A DNA stretch of 64,000 nucleotides from Polyangiaceae bacterium UTPRO1 (GCA_002050235.1 MWST01000031.1:1-64000), one strand, 5' to 3'; positions 42,943 to 52,983 are shown, numbered from the stretch's first letter. Notes: a model not told the origin generated them from the letters alone. Numbers and translations: made by a program.

Positions 42943-43800
42943 TCATGCGGGCAGGGCGCGCAGGTCGGAGAGGAATTCCAGTACGGCGTCGGTGAAGCGG
43001 TCGTTGCGATCCCCCGCGACCATGTGGCCGGCACCGGAGACGTCGACGTAGCGAGCATGCGGCACGAGGCCGAGGAAGTGAGCGGCCCCTTCTTCGGACA
43101 GCACGTCGCTCTTCCGACCCCGCACCAGCAGCGTCGGAACCGTGAGCGCCGCGGCGGCGGCCGCAAGACGCGGCGGGTTGGCGATCTCCGCCGGCGGCCG
43201 GGCGCCGGCGAGAAAGCGCGGATCCCAGTGCCAGCGCCAACGACCATCGGGCCGCCGGCGCAGGCTCTTGGTGAGCCCCGCGAGTTGCCGCGGCCGCGGC
43301 CGGTGCGGGAGGTAGGCTGCTACGGCGTCCGCCGCGTCTTCGAGGCTCGCGAAGCCTTCCGGGAAAGCGCTCATGAAGGCGCGCACGCGCTCGGCGCCAG
43401 CGATCTCGATCCTCGCCGCGACGTCGACGAGCACTACGGCGGCCGCGGTTCCCGGCGCCTCGCCCTCGGCGAGCAGCGCGGTGATGCCGCCGAGCGAGGC
43501 GCCGACGACGATCGGCGGCCGGCCGAGTGCTGCTACGACGGCGCGCAGATCGGCGGCGAAGGCGTCGATCGTGTAGTCGCCGTCCGCAGCCCAGGCGCTG
43601 TCGCCGTGGCCGCGCGCGTCGAGCGCCAGCGCCTGCCACCCGGCGTGGGCGATCGCCCGACCGGTGCCGCGCCAGGAGTGGCGCGTCTGTCCGCCGCCCG
43701 GCAGCAGCAGCACCGGCGCCGCGCTCGCATCGCCCCAGGCATCGCCGGCGAGGGTGATGCCGGCGTGGCCGGTGAAGCATACGGTGCGGTGCGCAAGCAT
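42943..43800 (-). CDS. Alpha/beta-fold hydrolase
   Basis: About 285 residues from the ATG at 43800. Upstream in-frame codons are possible but lie in the divergent promoter region. The oxyanion strand-loop is VLLLPGGGQTRHSW, the nucleophile elbow VGASLGG (Ser), DARGHGDS the usual post-beta-4 motif, the catalytic Asp probably in RGRKSDVL and the His in GAGHMVAGD. The lid is Arg/Pro-rich. An esterase, lactonase or C-C hydrolase cannot be separated by sequence alone. It precedes the PON-like gene on the same strand. Confidence 0.8.
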   Translation of the reverse strand: MLAHRTVCFTGHAGITLAGDAWGDASAAPVLLLPGGGQTRHSWRGTGRAIAHAGWQALALDARGHGDSAWAADGDYTIDAFAADLRAVVAALGRPPIVVGASLGGITALLAEGEAPGTAAAVVLVDVAARIEIAGAERVRAFMSAFPEGFASLEDAADAVAAYLPHRPRPRQLAGLTKSLRRRPDGRWRWHWDPRFLAGARPPAEIANPPRLAAAAAALTVPTLLVRGRKSDVLSEEGAAHFLGLVPHARYVDVSGAGHMVAGDRNDRFTDAVLEFLSDLRALPA

Positions 43801-43926
43801 CACGGAGAGATGCGCCGTAGTAAAGGATGCGGGGCGTCTTTGTAAACCGCGGCGCATCGTGTAGAGAGGGCCCTCCATTCGCGCGGCGCGCCGGCGCCGG
43901 CAAAATCACTCGGGAGGAATCGTCCT

Positions 43927-45018
43927 ATGGTCAAAGGCGCCGTCATGCACAATTTCATGGAGCCGCTCAAAATCGAGTCGCTCAAACTGAAGCCGCTCCG
44001 GGAGGGCGAGATCGCGGTCAAAATGGTGGCGAGCGGCGTCTGCCACTCGGACCTCTCGGTCGTGCAGGCGAAGCTCCCGGTGCCGCCGCCCGCGGTGCTT
44101 GGCCACGAGGGCGCGGGCATCGTCGAGGAGGTCGGCGCCGGCGTGACCGACCTCAAACCCGGCGATCACGTCGTGCTCGCCTGGGTCGCGAATTGCGGCA
44201 AGTGCCACTACTGCACCAACGAGCGCACCCACCTCTGCGAGCAAGCGGTGCAAGCGGCCATGCTCGGCCAGGAGGCGGTCTTCGAGATGGGCGGCGTCGA
44301 CGTCTCCCGCATGGCCGGCGTCGGCTCCTTCGCCGACCACACGATCGTGCGCGCCACCTCGGCGATCAAGATCCGGGACGACATCCCCCTCGACGTCGCC
44401 TGCCTGGTCGGCTGCGGCGTCATGACCGGCGTCGGCGCCGCCGTCAATACGGCCAAGGTGCGGCCCGGTCAGACGGTCGCTGTCTTCGGCTGCGGCGGCG
44501 TCGGCCTGAACGTCATCCAGGGCGCTGCGCTCTGCGGCGCGGCGCGCATCATCGCCGTCGACCTCGCCCCGGTGAAGCTCAAGCTGGCGCAGCAGTTCGG
44601 CGCCACCGACGTCGTCAACGCCAAGGACAACCCCGATGCGTCGAGCGCGATCAAGGATCTGACCGGAGGTCTCGGCGTCGACTACGCGTTCGAGGTCGTC
44701 GGGACCGGGGCTCTGATCCAGCAAGCGTACCTCTCGGTGAAGCGCGGCGGCGCCGCCGTCTGCGTCGGTGTCATGCCGATGGGTCAGAGCGTCGAGATCC
44801 CGGGCATGATGCTCTCGCTCGAGGAGAAGTCGCTCCTCGGGTGCCTCTACGGCTCGGCGAACGTGCGGCGCGACATGCCGCTCCTCCTCGACCTCTACAT
44901 GCAGAAGCGGCTGAAGATCGATGAGCTGGTGTCGAAGAAGATCAAGCTCGAAGACGTGAACGCCGCCTTCGAGGCGATGGAGAAGGGCGAGGTCGCGCGC
45001 TCGGTCATCGTCTACTGA
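43927..45018 (+). CDS. Zinc-dependent alcohol dehydrogenase (MDR superfamily)
   Basis: The protein has 363 residues; the ATG follows GGGAGGAATCGTCCT. Catalytic zinc ligands are Cys39 (GVCHSD) and His60-Glu61 (LGHEGAG). The structural zinc is Cys90, Cys93, Cys96 and Cys104 (CGKCHYC..C). [13 protein letters not shown] is the Rossmann loop, with IIAVDL selecting NAD. The length and zinc pattern match class III-like and mycothiol/NDMA-type ADHs. In this context it could oxidise a steroid or fatty alcohol, but adjacent genes do not settle this. Confidence 0.85.
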   Translation: MVKGAVMHNFMEPLKIESLKLKPLREGEIAVKMVASGVCHSDLSVVQAKLPVPPPAVLGHEGAGIVEEVGAGVTDLKPGDHVVLAWVANCGKCHYCTNERTHLCEQAVQAAMLGQEAVFEMGGVDVSRMAGVGSFADHTIVRATSAIKIRDDIPLDVACLVGCGVMTGVGAAVNTAKVRPGQTVAVFGCGGVGLNVIQGAALCGAARIIAVDLAPVKLKLAQQFGATDVVNAKDNPDASSAIKDLTGGLGVDYAFEVVGTGALIQQAYLSVKRGGAAVCVGVMPMGQSVEIPGMMLSLEEKSLLGCLYGSANVRRDMPLLLDLYMQKRLKIDELVSKKIKLEDVNAAFEAMEKGEVARSVIVY

Positions 45019-45020
45019 CG

Positions 45021-46637
45021 TCAGTCTTCGAGGCAATAGAGCTTCAGTCCCTGGCTGCAGACTCCATTGCTGAACGCCGCCCACCAGGTCGCGTCGGCGA
45101 GCGTCGTCGCACCGCCGATGGCGCTCGTCGACGCCGTCGACGTCCAGTCGTCGCACGTCGACGCCGAGCTGCCGGCGACGCTCGGCGTCGCTGCCCCCGT
45201 CCAGACGGAATTGTTGTTGCCGTAGGTGCCGAAGGCATTCTGCCAGAGGCCGCTCGGCAGGGTTTCGCCGGCTGCCAGCTGTATCCCGGTACCGACCGCT
45301 ATGCCGTCGGGGCGGACGTAGAGCGGCGCCAACGTGAAGCGGGAGACGGCAGGAGCGGTGGTCGTGGCGAGTAGCGCCTTGTAGTTGCCGCTGAAGCCGG
45401 CGGCTATGGCTTCGCCGGCGCAGATCTGGTCCGCGGCCGTTATGCCGCCGCCGGGAACGAAGTTGCCGACCGAGAGGAATACGCGCTTGCCGACCGCCGG
45501 AGTGACGTTGAGCGCGGCGCTGTAATCGACCTGGAAGCAGAACAGACGCCGGGCGGCGTCGCAGCCGCTGGCGCTCCGCGCCGTCCACGAGATCGGTCCG
45601 CCCTGCACCCGCCCCGTGCCGCCGCGGGCTTCGGCGTCGCGCGAAGTCCAATCGAGGCACGTGAATTGGTCGCGAACGCCGGTGCGCGTCGTGCCCGTCC
45701 ATACCGTCACCGTACCGGTGGCGACTTTGCCGTTCTCGGTGACGTTCAAGGGGTTGAAGATCTGACCGAAGCCCGCGAGGTCGGAGAGCTCGTCGGCGAA
45801 AGGAGCGCCGTCGACGCGGATGAAGCCGCGCGCCGCTCCGAGGCGCACGGCCGCGCCGGCGTTGGCGTCCGAGAACCAGGCGCGAAACGTGCCCGTGATC
45901 CCGGCGGCGGCGGCCCGGGCAGTGCAGATGGCGTCGGCCCCCGCGGCGCTGCCGATGGTATCCGCATAGTGCGTCGTCGAGGTGACGAACACTTTGTTGA
46001 AGACCGGCGTCGGGACTGGCGTCGGCATGATCGGAGCGTTCGGACAATAGCGGCTGGGGAAGCTCCTGCCCGTGAGCGCCAGCAGCTCCGCGGCGCGGCG
46101 CGACTCGAACGCGAGCAGGTCGGCGGTCTGGCAGTCGTGCTGACGCAGCAGGCAGGTGAGGTAGCGATCGTAAGTGTCGAGGTCGGGGACCTCGTAGAGG
46201 GCGCAGAGCTCGGCCAGATCGGCGATGTCGAGGGCATTGGGCTGCTGCAGCGTCGCGTATGGGATCACCGTAGCGCCGCACCGCTTGGTCAGCGCCGCAC
46301 GCGCTTTCGCTTCACTGCTTGCGATCTTGCTGAAGCGGGCATCGCAAAGAGCCTGGGCGGCGGGAAGACAGGCCGGATCGGAAGCCCTGGTCTGGACGCA
46401 GGTGTAGATGGCGTCGAGGCAGCGCTTCAGCGACTTCATTGCCAAGGTCGCGTGGTTGCCGGCGACGAACGTCGCCGCCTTGTGGCAGCGGCCGAGAGCC
46501 TTGGCGAGCGCCGGGTCGTCGACTCCCGGTGCAACGGCCGCGCCGGTGGCGATCGGGATCGCGAAGGCGACCAGGGCGAGCGTCGCCGCGGTGAAGCGGG
46601 CCGGTGATGTCGAGGACGAGGTGCCGGAGCTGCCCAT
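45021..46637 (-). CDS. Secreted protein with tandem DUF1554 domains
   Basis: The protein has 538 residues from the ATG at 46637. The hydrophobic signal is FTAATLALVAFAIPIATGA. A helical Cys-paired domain spans about 40-200 (CHKAATFVAGNHATLAMKSLKRCLDAIYTC). Linker PTPVPTPVF leads to two related domains at about 216-370 and 383-537. Each starts with a strand (KVFVTSTTHY; RVFLSVGNF), an Ala/Asp-rich AADAIC / AADQIC helix and an ITGTFRAW / FSGNYKAL segment, and ends in CDxxxRLFCF / GLKLYCLE. This resembles DUF1554, best known from Leptospira surface proteins. Function unknown; probably surface-exposed. Confidence 0.75.
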   Translation of the reverse strand: MGSSGTSSSTSPARFTAATLALVAFAIPIATGAAVAPGVDDPALAKALGRCHKAATFVAGNHATLAMKSLKRCLDAIYTCVQTRASDPACLPAAQALCDARFSKIASSEAKARAALTKRCGATVIPYATLQQPNALDIADLAELCALYEVPDLDTYDRYLTCLLRQHDCQTADLLAFESRRAAELLALTGRSFPSRYCPNAPIMPTPVPTPVFNKVFVTSTTHYADTIGSAAGADAICTARAAAAGITGTFRAWFSDANAGAAVRLGAARGFIRVDGAPFADELSDLAGFGQIFNPLNVTENGKVATGTVTVWTGTTRTGVRDQFTCLDWTSRDAEARGGTGRVQGGPISWTARSASGCDAARRLFCFQVDYSAALNVTPAVGKRVFLSVGNFVPGGGITAADQICAGEAIAAGFSGNYKALLATTTAPAVSRFTLAPLYVRPDGIAVGTGIQLAAGETLPSGLWQNAFGTYGNNNSVWTGAATPSVAGSSASTCDDWTSTASTSAIGGATTLADATWWAAFSNGVCSQGLKLYCLED

Positions 46638-46986
46638 GGAGCCGGCTATCGTAGCAGCAAGATGCGAGCCCAGGCTAAATGCGCGATCGATCGCTGCAGC
46701 GCCATTGCAAAACGGCACGACGTGACAACTTGCCCCGCTGCGGATGCGCGCGGCGAACCGCGCGCCGCCCGCCGGCGTCGGGCGCAGAGAGGGCGACGCC
46801 GCGGCCGAGGTGCGGCGCTGTCGAGATCGCAGGTCCCGCTCCCGCATAGCACCCGCGACCCCGGCCGCGTTTCGGCCTGTGGCAAAAACGTCCGTGGGGC
46901 AGAATTGACGACGCGTCGGGATCGGTTCCGCACGCCGGACCGCGGCTCGCGGCTTGGCACCGGACCTGCTCCGTTTGGAGCGTGAA
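46638..46986. other. Divergent intergenic region between two secreted-protein genes
   Basis: About 350 bases separate divergently transcribed DUF1554 and FG-GAP genes, so promoters for both should lie here. I see no convincing sigma-70 pair, no long palindrome and no small gene. Both downstream genes have only modest ribosome-binding sites (GGAG eight bases before 46987). Confidence 0.4.
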
Positions 46987-49900
46987 ATGTCCGCGCCACG
47001 CACGTCATTCACGCCGCCGCCGCGCCGGCGCCCGGCGAGGCAACGCGTCCGCACGAGCCGAGCCTCTGTTCTCGTGGTCACGAGCCTGGTCGTCTCCGCG
47101 CTGCTATCGATCTCCGTCTCCACGCGCCCGCAGACGGCCGACGCCGAGGTCATCGCCTTCGATCCGACCCGTGCGTACCCCGTCGGAATCAATCCCAAGG
47201 GTCTGTCGGTCGGTGACTGCGACGGGGACGGCTTAGCCGATGTAGTCGTGGCGGCTCAGGGATCCGGTGAGCTGGTGGTCCTGCGCAATGTCGGCGACGG
47301 GACGCTGGAGTTCGGCGGCGGCAAGACGCAAGTTGCACAGCCGGTCGGTGCTGCTTGCGGCGACTTCAACGGTGACGGGATCACGGATCTCGCTGCCGTC
47401 GGCAGAGACGGCAAGATCACCTTCTACGCCGGGGACGGCACCGGCGGCTTCACGGACGCGGGGACTCGCCCGGCGGGTGTCGGTCCGACGTCGATGGTAG
47501 CCGCGGACCTCAATGGCGACGGACACCTCGACTTGCTCGCGGTCGCTTCGACATCGCAAGACGCCACCATCCTTTTGGGCACGGGGACGAGCGCGCTGCC
47601 GTTGATCCTGCGCATCCGGCTTCCCATCGACAAGCCGCGGGCCGCGGCAGTGGCCGACTTCGACGGCGACGGCCGCGCCGACATCGCCATCGTCGGGGCG
47701 GAGGCTCCCTACATCGTCGTTCTCTACGGAGACGGCATCGGCTTCGCTACTCGGCCGACCCCGATTCCGGAGCCGTTCGCGGGCAAACGTCCGACGCGAG
47801 GACAGAGCATCGCCGCTGCCGATTTCGACGGTGACGGACGGCCGGATCTGGCGATGCTCTCCGACGATCACGTCGTGACGCTGTTCATAGGTCGCGCCGA
47901 CGGCAGCTTCGGCTTTCTGGACGCCTTCGGCGTGTCGTCGGACGCGCAAGCGATCGCGCTCGGTGATCTGAACGGCGACGGCGTATCGGACCTCGTGGTC
48001 TTGTCGTCGGTCACGAACAGTGTCCAGGTGTTCCGGGCCACCGGTCACGGTGCGTTTGCGTTGCGCCCCGTGGTCGCCAATGGGGCGGTCAGCAACGCTC
48101 TCGGTCCGGTGACGAGCCGAACGATTCTCGGCGACCCGGCCGATGCCGCAACTGCGATCACGCAACTCCTCGTCGCCGACGGTGCCGCCAAGGCCGTGAC
48201 GCTGGTGGAGCAGGGCGAGGCGGCGAAGCTGCTCCCGCGCATGCTGCTACCGCTCGCGGATCTGCCCGTGGCGATCGCGCTCGGCGACGTCGACGGCGAC
48301 GGTATCGACGACGCCGCCATGGTGACGCAGCCGCTGCGAGGACGCCGAATGCAGCTTCGCATGCTCCTCGGTACGACCGACGGCGGCTTCGCGGACGTAG
48401 CGGCGAGCGGCCGGAGCACGTGCGGCAACGGCATCCTCGAAGGCGCCGAGCAGTGCGACGACGGCAATACGCGGGACAAGGACGGCTGCAGCCGGACCTG
48501 TACGATCGAGCTCGGCAAGACGGTGGTGTCCTTGGCGTTCGCCGACCTCGACGGCGATGGCCTCCAGGATCTGGTCGTGGTCGACGACCGGGGGCGGGTG
48601 TCGGCACTTTTCGCGGACGGGCACGGACGCATTCGTGCTGTGCGCAGCATCGGCATCGCCAAGAAGAGGATTCCGGCCGCCGTCGCCGATTTCACCGGGG
48701 ACGACATCCCCGATGTGATTTTCCCTTCGCGGAGCCGGCGGAGCGGAGCACTGACCTTGGCGAGCAATCGCGGCGACGGATCGTTCACCTTGGCTGCGCT
48801 CCCGGTCACGACCCCGATCGTAGGACCCCTGCTGGCCGGGGACTTCGATCGCAACGGCTTCGTCGATCTCGCCGTCGGCACCAAGGGCGGGTGGTCGATC
48901 CGCTACAACGACGGCGACGGGCCCGTTCGCGGCACTGTCGTGCCGCTGGCGCAGCCGTCCAAGAGAGTGCTGGCGATGACCGCCGCCGATTTCGACGAAG
49001 ACGGATGGCTCGATCTCCTGGCCACGGTCGATCCGCCGAACGCGCCGGCGCAGTTGTTTCGCGGTGGCGCCGTCGGGATGGCCGCGAACGCGGAGCCGGT
49101 GAAGGGGGTGCGGCCGTTGTCGACTCCATTTACCGTCGACCTCGATCGCGACTCGCACCAAGATCTGGTCAGCTGTTCGTCGACGACGAATCTCGATTGC
49201 CTCGTGCTCTACGGCGACGGACGAGGCAAATTCGGGCCGGCGGCGTTGCCGGCGTCATCCGCGATAGGTCGCGAGCCGCGCGCCGCAGCCGCCGCCGACT
49301 TCGACGGCGACGGCTTCGCAGATGTCGTCGGCATCAGCCGGCGCGACCACCAGGCGATCGTGCTCTTCGGCGGGCCTGCGTCGGCGACGAGTCGTCGCGT
49401 GCTCTCGGCGGGTATGCGGCCGTCGGACGTGACCGTTCTCGATCTGAATGACGACGGACGCCTGGACATCGTGGTCGCCAACGAGGGATCGCGCGATCTC
49501 AGTATCTTCCTCAATGGGGGAAGCAGGCAGTTCCTAGCCCTTGCTCCCATTCGCCTGCCGTCGGTGCACAACCGGAGCCTCGGGTTGATTGCTCTTGCTG
49601 CCGGCGACATCAACGGCGACGGCCTCGTCGACCTGGCGGCGGTACAAGCCGGCGGTCGAGAGGGCGGCGTCGTCACGACGTTCGTCAACTTCCCCGGCAT
49701 CGGTCTCGCGGCGACGGCGAGCCTGCCGGTCGGGAACCTCACATGGGGCGTCGCGCTCGGCCAGTTGAACGGGGACGGGGTCCTCGACATCGTCACCGCC
49801 AACCGCTCGGACGATACGTTCAGCGTTCTCCTTTCGCAGCCGGACGGCGGTTACACGCGGACCGATTACGCCAGCGGCGGCGGGCGTCCGACGGATGTCG

Positions 49901-50316
49901 CCGTTGCCGACGTGAACGGCGACGGGCTGGACGATGTGATCGTCGCCAACGAGCGGGTTGAGCCGCAGAACGAGCGCTACGGCAGCGTCGTGACCTTCGC
50001 CAACGACGGCGCGGGCGGCTTCGGCGGTAGCGGACGGCAGCACGTGCGCGGGCGCGAGAGTCCGCGCGGCATCTGCGCCGGCGACTTCGACGGCGATGGC
50101 CGCAGCGACGTCGCTGTCGCGAGCCTCGGCAGCAGCGACGTGATGGTTCTCTTCGGCAGCGGTGACGGCGGCTGGCGGGCCGATGAGCGCGTATTCCCGG
50201 CGGGTGGTCCGCTATCGGCGATATCGTGCAACGACGCCGACGGCGACGGTCGCACCGACATCGCCTTCGGACGGCGGACGGGCTCGGAGGTGGGCCTGAT
50301 CCTCACCGGTCCGTAG
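46987..50316 (+). CDS. Large secreted FG-GAP/VCBS beta-propeller protein with Cys-rich insert
   Basis: The protein has 1109 residues from the ATG at 46987. The basic N-terminus and hydrophobic VLVVTSLVVSALLSISV form a long signal or anchor. About fifteen or more FG-GAP/VCBS units follow, each with a calcium loop D-x-(D/N)-GDG-xx-D (for example GDCDGDGLADVVV, ADFDGDGRADIAIV, VNGDGLDDVIV). Midway (about 478-507) a CGNGILEGAEQCDDGN...CSRTC module separates two propeller blocks. It is an extracellular adhesion or lattice-type protein; its ligand is unknown. Confidence 0.85.
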   Translation: MSAPRTSFTPPPRRRPARQRVRTSRASVLVVTSLVVSALLSISVSTRPQTADAEVIAFDPTRAYPVGINPKGLSVGDCDGDGLADVVVAAQGSGELVVLRNVGDGTLEFGGGKTQVAQPVGAACGDFNGDGITDLAAVGRDGKITFYAGDGTGGFTDAGTRPAGVGPTSMVAADLNGDGHLDLLAVASTSQDATILLGTGTSALPLILRIRLPIDKPRAAAVADFDGDGRADIAIVGAEAPYIVVLYGDGIGFATRPTPIPEPFAGKRPTRGQSIAAADFDGDGRPDLAMLSDDHVVTLFIGRADGSFGFLDAFGVSSDAQAIALGDLNGDGVSDLVVLSSVTNSVQVFRATGHGAFALRPVVANGAVSNALGPVTSRTILGDPADAATAITQLLVADGAAKAVTLVEQGEAAKLLPRMLLPLADLPVAIALGDVDGDGIDDAAMVTQPLRGRRMQLRMLLGTTDGGFADVAASGRSTCGNGILEGAEQCDDGNTRDKDGCSRTCTIELGKTVVSLAFADLDGDGLQDLVVVDDRGRVSALFADGHGRIRAVRSIGIAKKRIPAAVADFTGDDIPDVIFPSRSRRSGALTLASNRGDGSFTLAALPVTTPIVGPLLAGDFDRNGFVDLAVGTKGGWSIRYNDGDGPVRGTVVPLAQPSKRVLAMTAADFDEDGWLDLLATVDPPNAPAQLFRGGAVGMAANAEPVKGVRPLSTPFTVDLDRDSHQDLVSCSSTTNLDCLVLYGDGRGKFGPAALPASSAIGREPRAAAAADFDGDGFADVVGISRRDHQAIVLFGGPASATSRRVLSAGMRPSDVTVLDLNDDGRLDIVVANEGSRDLSIFLNGGSRQFLALAPIRLPSVHNRSLGLIALAAGDINGDGLVDLAAVQAGGREGGVVTTFVNFPGIGLAATASLPVGNLTWGVALGQLNGDGVLDIVTANRSDDTFSVLLSQPDGGYTRTDYASGGGRPTDVAVADVNGDGLDDVIVANERVEPQNERYGSVVTFANDGAGGFGGSGRQHVRGRESPRGICAGDFDGDGRSDVAVASLGSSDVMVLFGSGDGGWRADERVFPAGGPLSAISCNDADGDGRTDIAFGRRTGSEVGLILTGP

Positions 50317-50403
50317 TCTGCACGGGCGTCGCCGGACCGGATGCCGCTGCCGTCGAGGCTGCCCACTGCGCGCGGAAGGCGCGGCAGCGCCGTCGCAACG
50401 GGC

Positions 50404-51954
50404 TCAGATGGCGCGCTCGCGTCCGGCCCAGTAAGGATCGCGGAGCTTGCGCTTGTAGAGCTTGCCGTTCGGATCGCGGGGCAGCTCGGGTATGAAGTCT
50501 ATGGACTTCGGCACCTTGAACTTGGCGATCCGCTCCAGGCAGAAAGCGGTGATCTCGTCGGCTAGCGCGGATCCAGGCTCGACGCCGGGAGCTGGTTCGA
50601 TGACCGCCTTCACGCTCTCGCCCCAGTCATCGTCGGGGACGCCGAAGACTGCCGCGTCGCCCACCTTCGGATGCGCGAGCAGGCACGCCTCGATCTCGCT
50701 CGGGTAGATGTTGGCCCCGCCCGAGATGATCATGTCGATCTTGCGGTCGCAGAGGAACAGGTAGCCGGCGTCGTCCAGGTAGCCGACGTCGCCGACCGTG
50801 AAGAAGCCGTCGCGGCGGTTGGCGTCGGTCTTGGTCTTGTCCCCGTGGTATTCGAAGTCCTGGACTCCGAGCTTCATGTAGACCGTACCGGGGGTGCCGG
50901 GCGGCAGTGCGGCGCCCGCGTCATCGAGGATGCGGATCTCGGAGCCTGCCCACGCCCGCCCGACAGTGCCCGGGCGCTCCAACCACTCCTGCGGCGTAAC
51001 CAGCGTGCCCCCGCCTTCGCTGGCGGCGTAGTACTCGTAGATGGTCGGACCCCACCAGGCGAGCATACGGCGCTTCACGTCGACTGGGCAGGGCGCCGCG
51101 GCGTGTACGACGTGGCGCAGCGAGCCGACGTCGTATCTGGCCTTCACGTCTTCCGGGAGCGCCAGAAGGCGGTGGAACTGCGTCGGGACCATGTGGGTGG
51201 TGGTTACCCGATCACGCGCGATCGCCGTCAGCGCCTCCTCCGGCGTCCACTTGTCCATGACCGAGAGCGTGTGACCGTAGTGCAGAGAGCAGCCGGCGAA
51301 GACGAGCACGGCCGTGTGATAGAGCGGCGAGCCGACCAGGTGGACGCCCTGATCGCGCGGCGCGATGCCGAACATGGCGAGAAGCATTGCGAACATCGAC
51401 CCCACCGCATCGGGATCGAACGGCATGAGCGCGCGGCGCACCCCCTTCGGTCGGCCGGTCGTGCCCGAAGTGTAGTTCATCACCTGACCGGCCGTGCGCT
51501 CGACTGGCGGAGTAGCGGGCATGCCCGCAGTCAGTTCAGCGTCGGGCCGGAAGCCGGGGATCGCACCGACGGCGAAGCAGCTCGAGGGCGCGAGCTGCGC
51601 CTCGTCGGCGCCGGCCTTGGCGATGGCGGCGAAGCGACTGTCGGCGACGAAGGCCTTGGCGCCGGAGTCGGCGAGTATATAGGCGATCTCGGGGCCGGCG
51701 AGGTGGTGGTTGATCGGCACCAGATAGAGCCCCGACTGGGTCGCCGCTAGATAGAGCTCGATCATCGGCGCGCCGTTCGGCAGGAGCGTCGCGACGACGT
51801 CGCCTTGGACGAGGCCGAGCCCGCGTAGCCCGTGCACCAGCTGATTGGAGCGTGCGTGCAGCTCGCCGGCGGAGACGCAGGCGCCGTCCGGCGTCACGAG
51901 CGCGACGTGTTCGGGGTGTGCAGTGGCGAGCTTCCAGAATCCGAGCTCACTCAT
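50404..51954 (-). CDS. Acyl-CoA synthetase (FadD-type)
   Basis: The protein has 516 residues. ANL motifs: MNYTSGTTGRPKGVRR (near 165), YEYYAASEGGG (near 300), TVGDVGYLDDAGYLFLCDRKIDMIISGGANIYPSEIE (near 400) and the catalytic Lys in DPNGKLYKRKLRD. It groups with mycobacterial FadD4/FadD17-like enzymes rather than FadD3. It is 30 bases downstream of the Rv3520c-type LLM gene and so probably belongs to the operon under the KstR-like palindrome at 53016. It could activate a sterol side-chain acid; the substrate is unproven. Confidence 0.85.
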   Translation of the reverse strand: MSELGFWKLATAHPEHVALVTPDGACVSAGELHARSNQLVHGLRGLGLVQGDVVATLLPNGAPMIELYLAATQSGLYLVPINHHLAGPEIAYILADSGAKAFVADSRFAAIAKAGADEAQLAPSSCFAVGAIPGFRPDAELTAGMPATPPVERTAGQVMNYTSGTTGRPKGVRRALMPFDPDAVGSMFAMLLAMFGIAPRDQGVHLVGSPLYHTAVLVFAGCSLHYGHTLSVMDKWTPEEALTAIARDRVTTTHMVPTQFHRLLALPEDVKARYDVGSLRHVVHAAAPCPVDVKRRMLAWWGPTIYEYYAASEGGGTLVTPQEWLERPGTVGRAWAGSEIRILDDAGAALPPGTPGTVYMKLGVQDFEYHGDKTKTDANRRDGFFTVGDVGYLDDAGYLFLCDRKIDMIISGGANIYPSEIEACLLAHPKVGDAAVFGVPDDDWGESVKAVIEPAPGVEPGSALADEITAFCLERIAKFKVPKSIDFIPELPRDPNGKLYKRKLRDPYWAGRERAI

Positions 51955-51984
51955 GGAGGCGGAGTCCTTTCTTCGACGATGCGA

Positions 51985-52983
51985 TCAGAGGGCAGCTTCG
52001 GCGAGCAGGCGTAGCGTCGCGGCGTCGCGGGTGCCAGCGAGGATCGTCGTCACCGGGCTCTCCCGCCACACTTGCAGGCGGTCGCGAATGCGCTCCGGCG
52101 GACCGACGAGCGAGACCTCGTCGGCGAGTCGATCGGGTACGGCGGCGACGGCCTCGGCACGCTTGCCCTCGAGGAACAGCTTCTGCACCGCCTTCGCCTC
52201 CTCCTCGAACCCGAGGCGCCCGATCAGGTTCAGATGGAAGTTCTTGGCGGCCGCTCCCATGCCGCCGATGTAAAAGGCGAGCATCCATTTGACAGGGACG
52301 AGAGCCGAGGCGAGATCGTCGGCGATCACGACGGTGACCGGGCAGGCGATGTCGAAGCCCGGTTTCAGGTTCCTCAAGGAGTCGGCGTAGACGTCCTGGC
52401 GGAACGGCGAGTAGAAGAGCGGTAGCCAGCCGTCGGCGATCTCGGTCGCCATCCTGACGTTCTGCGGCCCCTCGGCGCCGAGGTAGATGGGGATGTCGGT
52501 GCGGCGCGGCCGGACGATGAGCTTCAGCGGCTTGCCGAGACCCGTGCCGCCGCGGAGCGGCAGCTGGTAGTGATCGCCCTGGAACGTGACCGGCCCGTCG
52601 CGCCGGAGCATCTCGCGAACCAGCGCCACGAACTCGCGCGTGCGACCCATGGGCTTCGGAAAGGGCTGGCCGTACCAGCCCTCTACGACCTGCGGCCCCG
52701 AGACGCCGATGCCGAGGATGAGGCGCCCGTTGCTCAGGTGGTCGATAGTAGCCGCTGTCATCGCCACGCAGGCGGGAGTGCGGGCTGCCATCTGCATGAT
52801 GCCGGTGCCGAGCCTGATCCTGGTCGTGCGGGCTCCCACCCAGCAGAGCGGGGAGAAGACGTCGGAACCGTAGGCCTCCGCGGTCCAGACCGAGTCGTAG
52901 CCCAGGCGCTCCGCTTCCAGGACGAGCTCCGTCGGATCCCATGGGTCGGGCATCCAGTAGCCGAGCATCAAGCCGAGGCGCAT
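51985..52983 (-). CDS. Rv3520c-like LLM-class F420-dependent oxidoreductase
   Basis: The protein has 332 residues from the ATG at 52983, after CGGAGGATT. LGLMLGYWMPDP, YDSVWTAEAYGSDVFSPLCW, RLGTGIMQMAARTPACVAMTAATIDHLSNGRLILGIGVSGPQVVEGWYGQPFPKPMGRTREF and PIYLGAEGPQNV match M. tuberculosis Rv3520c, a member of the KstR cholesterol regulon. The 198-base region upstream carries a near-perfect KstR-type palindrome. Its reaction is not established even in mycobacteria. FadD lies downstream. Confidence 0.85.
   Translation of the reverse strand: MRLGLMLGYWMPDPWDPTELVLEAERLGYDSVWTAEAYGSDVFSPLCWVGARTTRIRLGTGIMQMAARTPACVAMTAATIDHLSNGRLILGIGVSGPQVVEGWYGQPFPKPMGRTREFVALVREMLRRDGPVTFQGDHYQLPLRGGTGLGKPLKLIVRPRRTDIPIYLGAEGPQNVRMATEIADGWLPLFYSPFRQDVYADSLRNLKPGFDIACPVTVVIADDLASALVPVKWMLAFYIGGMGAAAKNFHLNLIGRLGFEEEAKAVQKLFLEGKRAEAVAAVPDRLADEVSLVGPPERIRDRLQVWRESPVTTILAGTRDAATLRLLAEAAL

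Noticed and set aside
50404-51954. Calling this acyl-CoA synthetase FadD3 or FadD19
   Set aside because: The YEYYAASEGGG and downstream segments resemble FadD4/FadD17-like enzymes more; specificity cannot be read.
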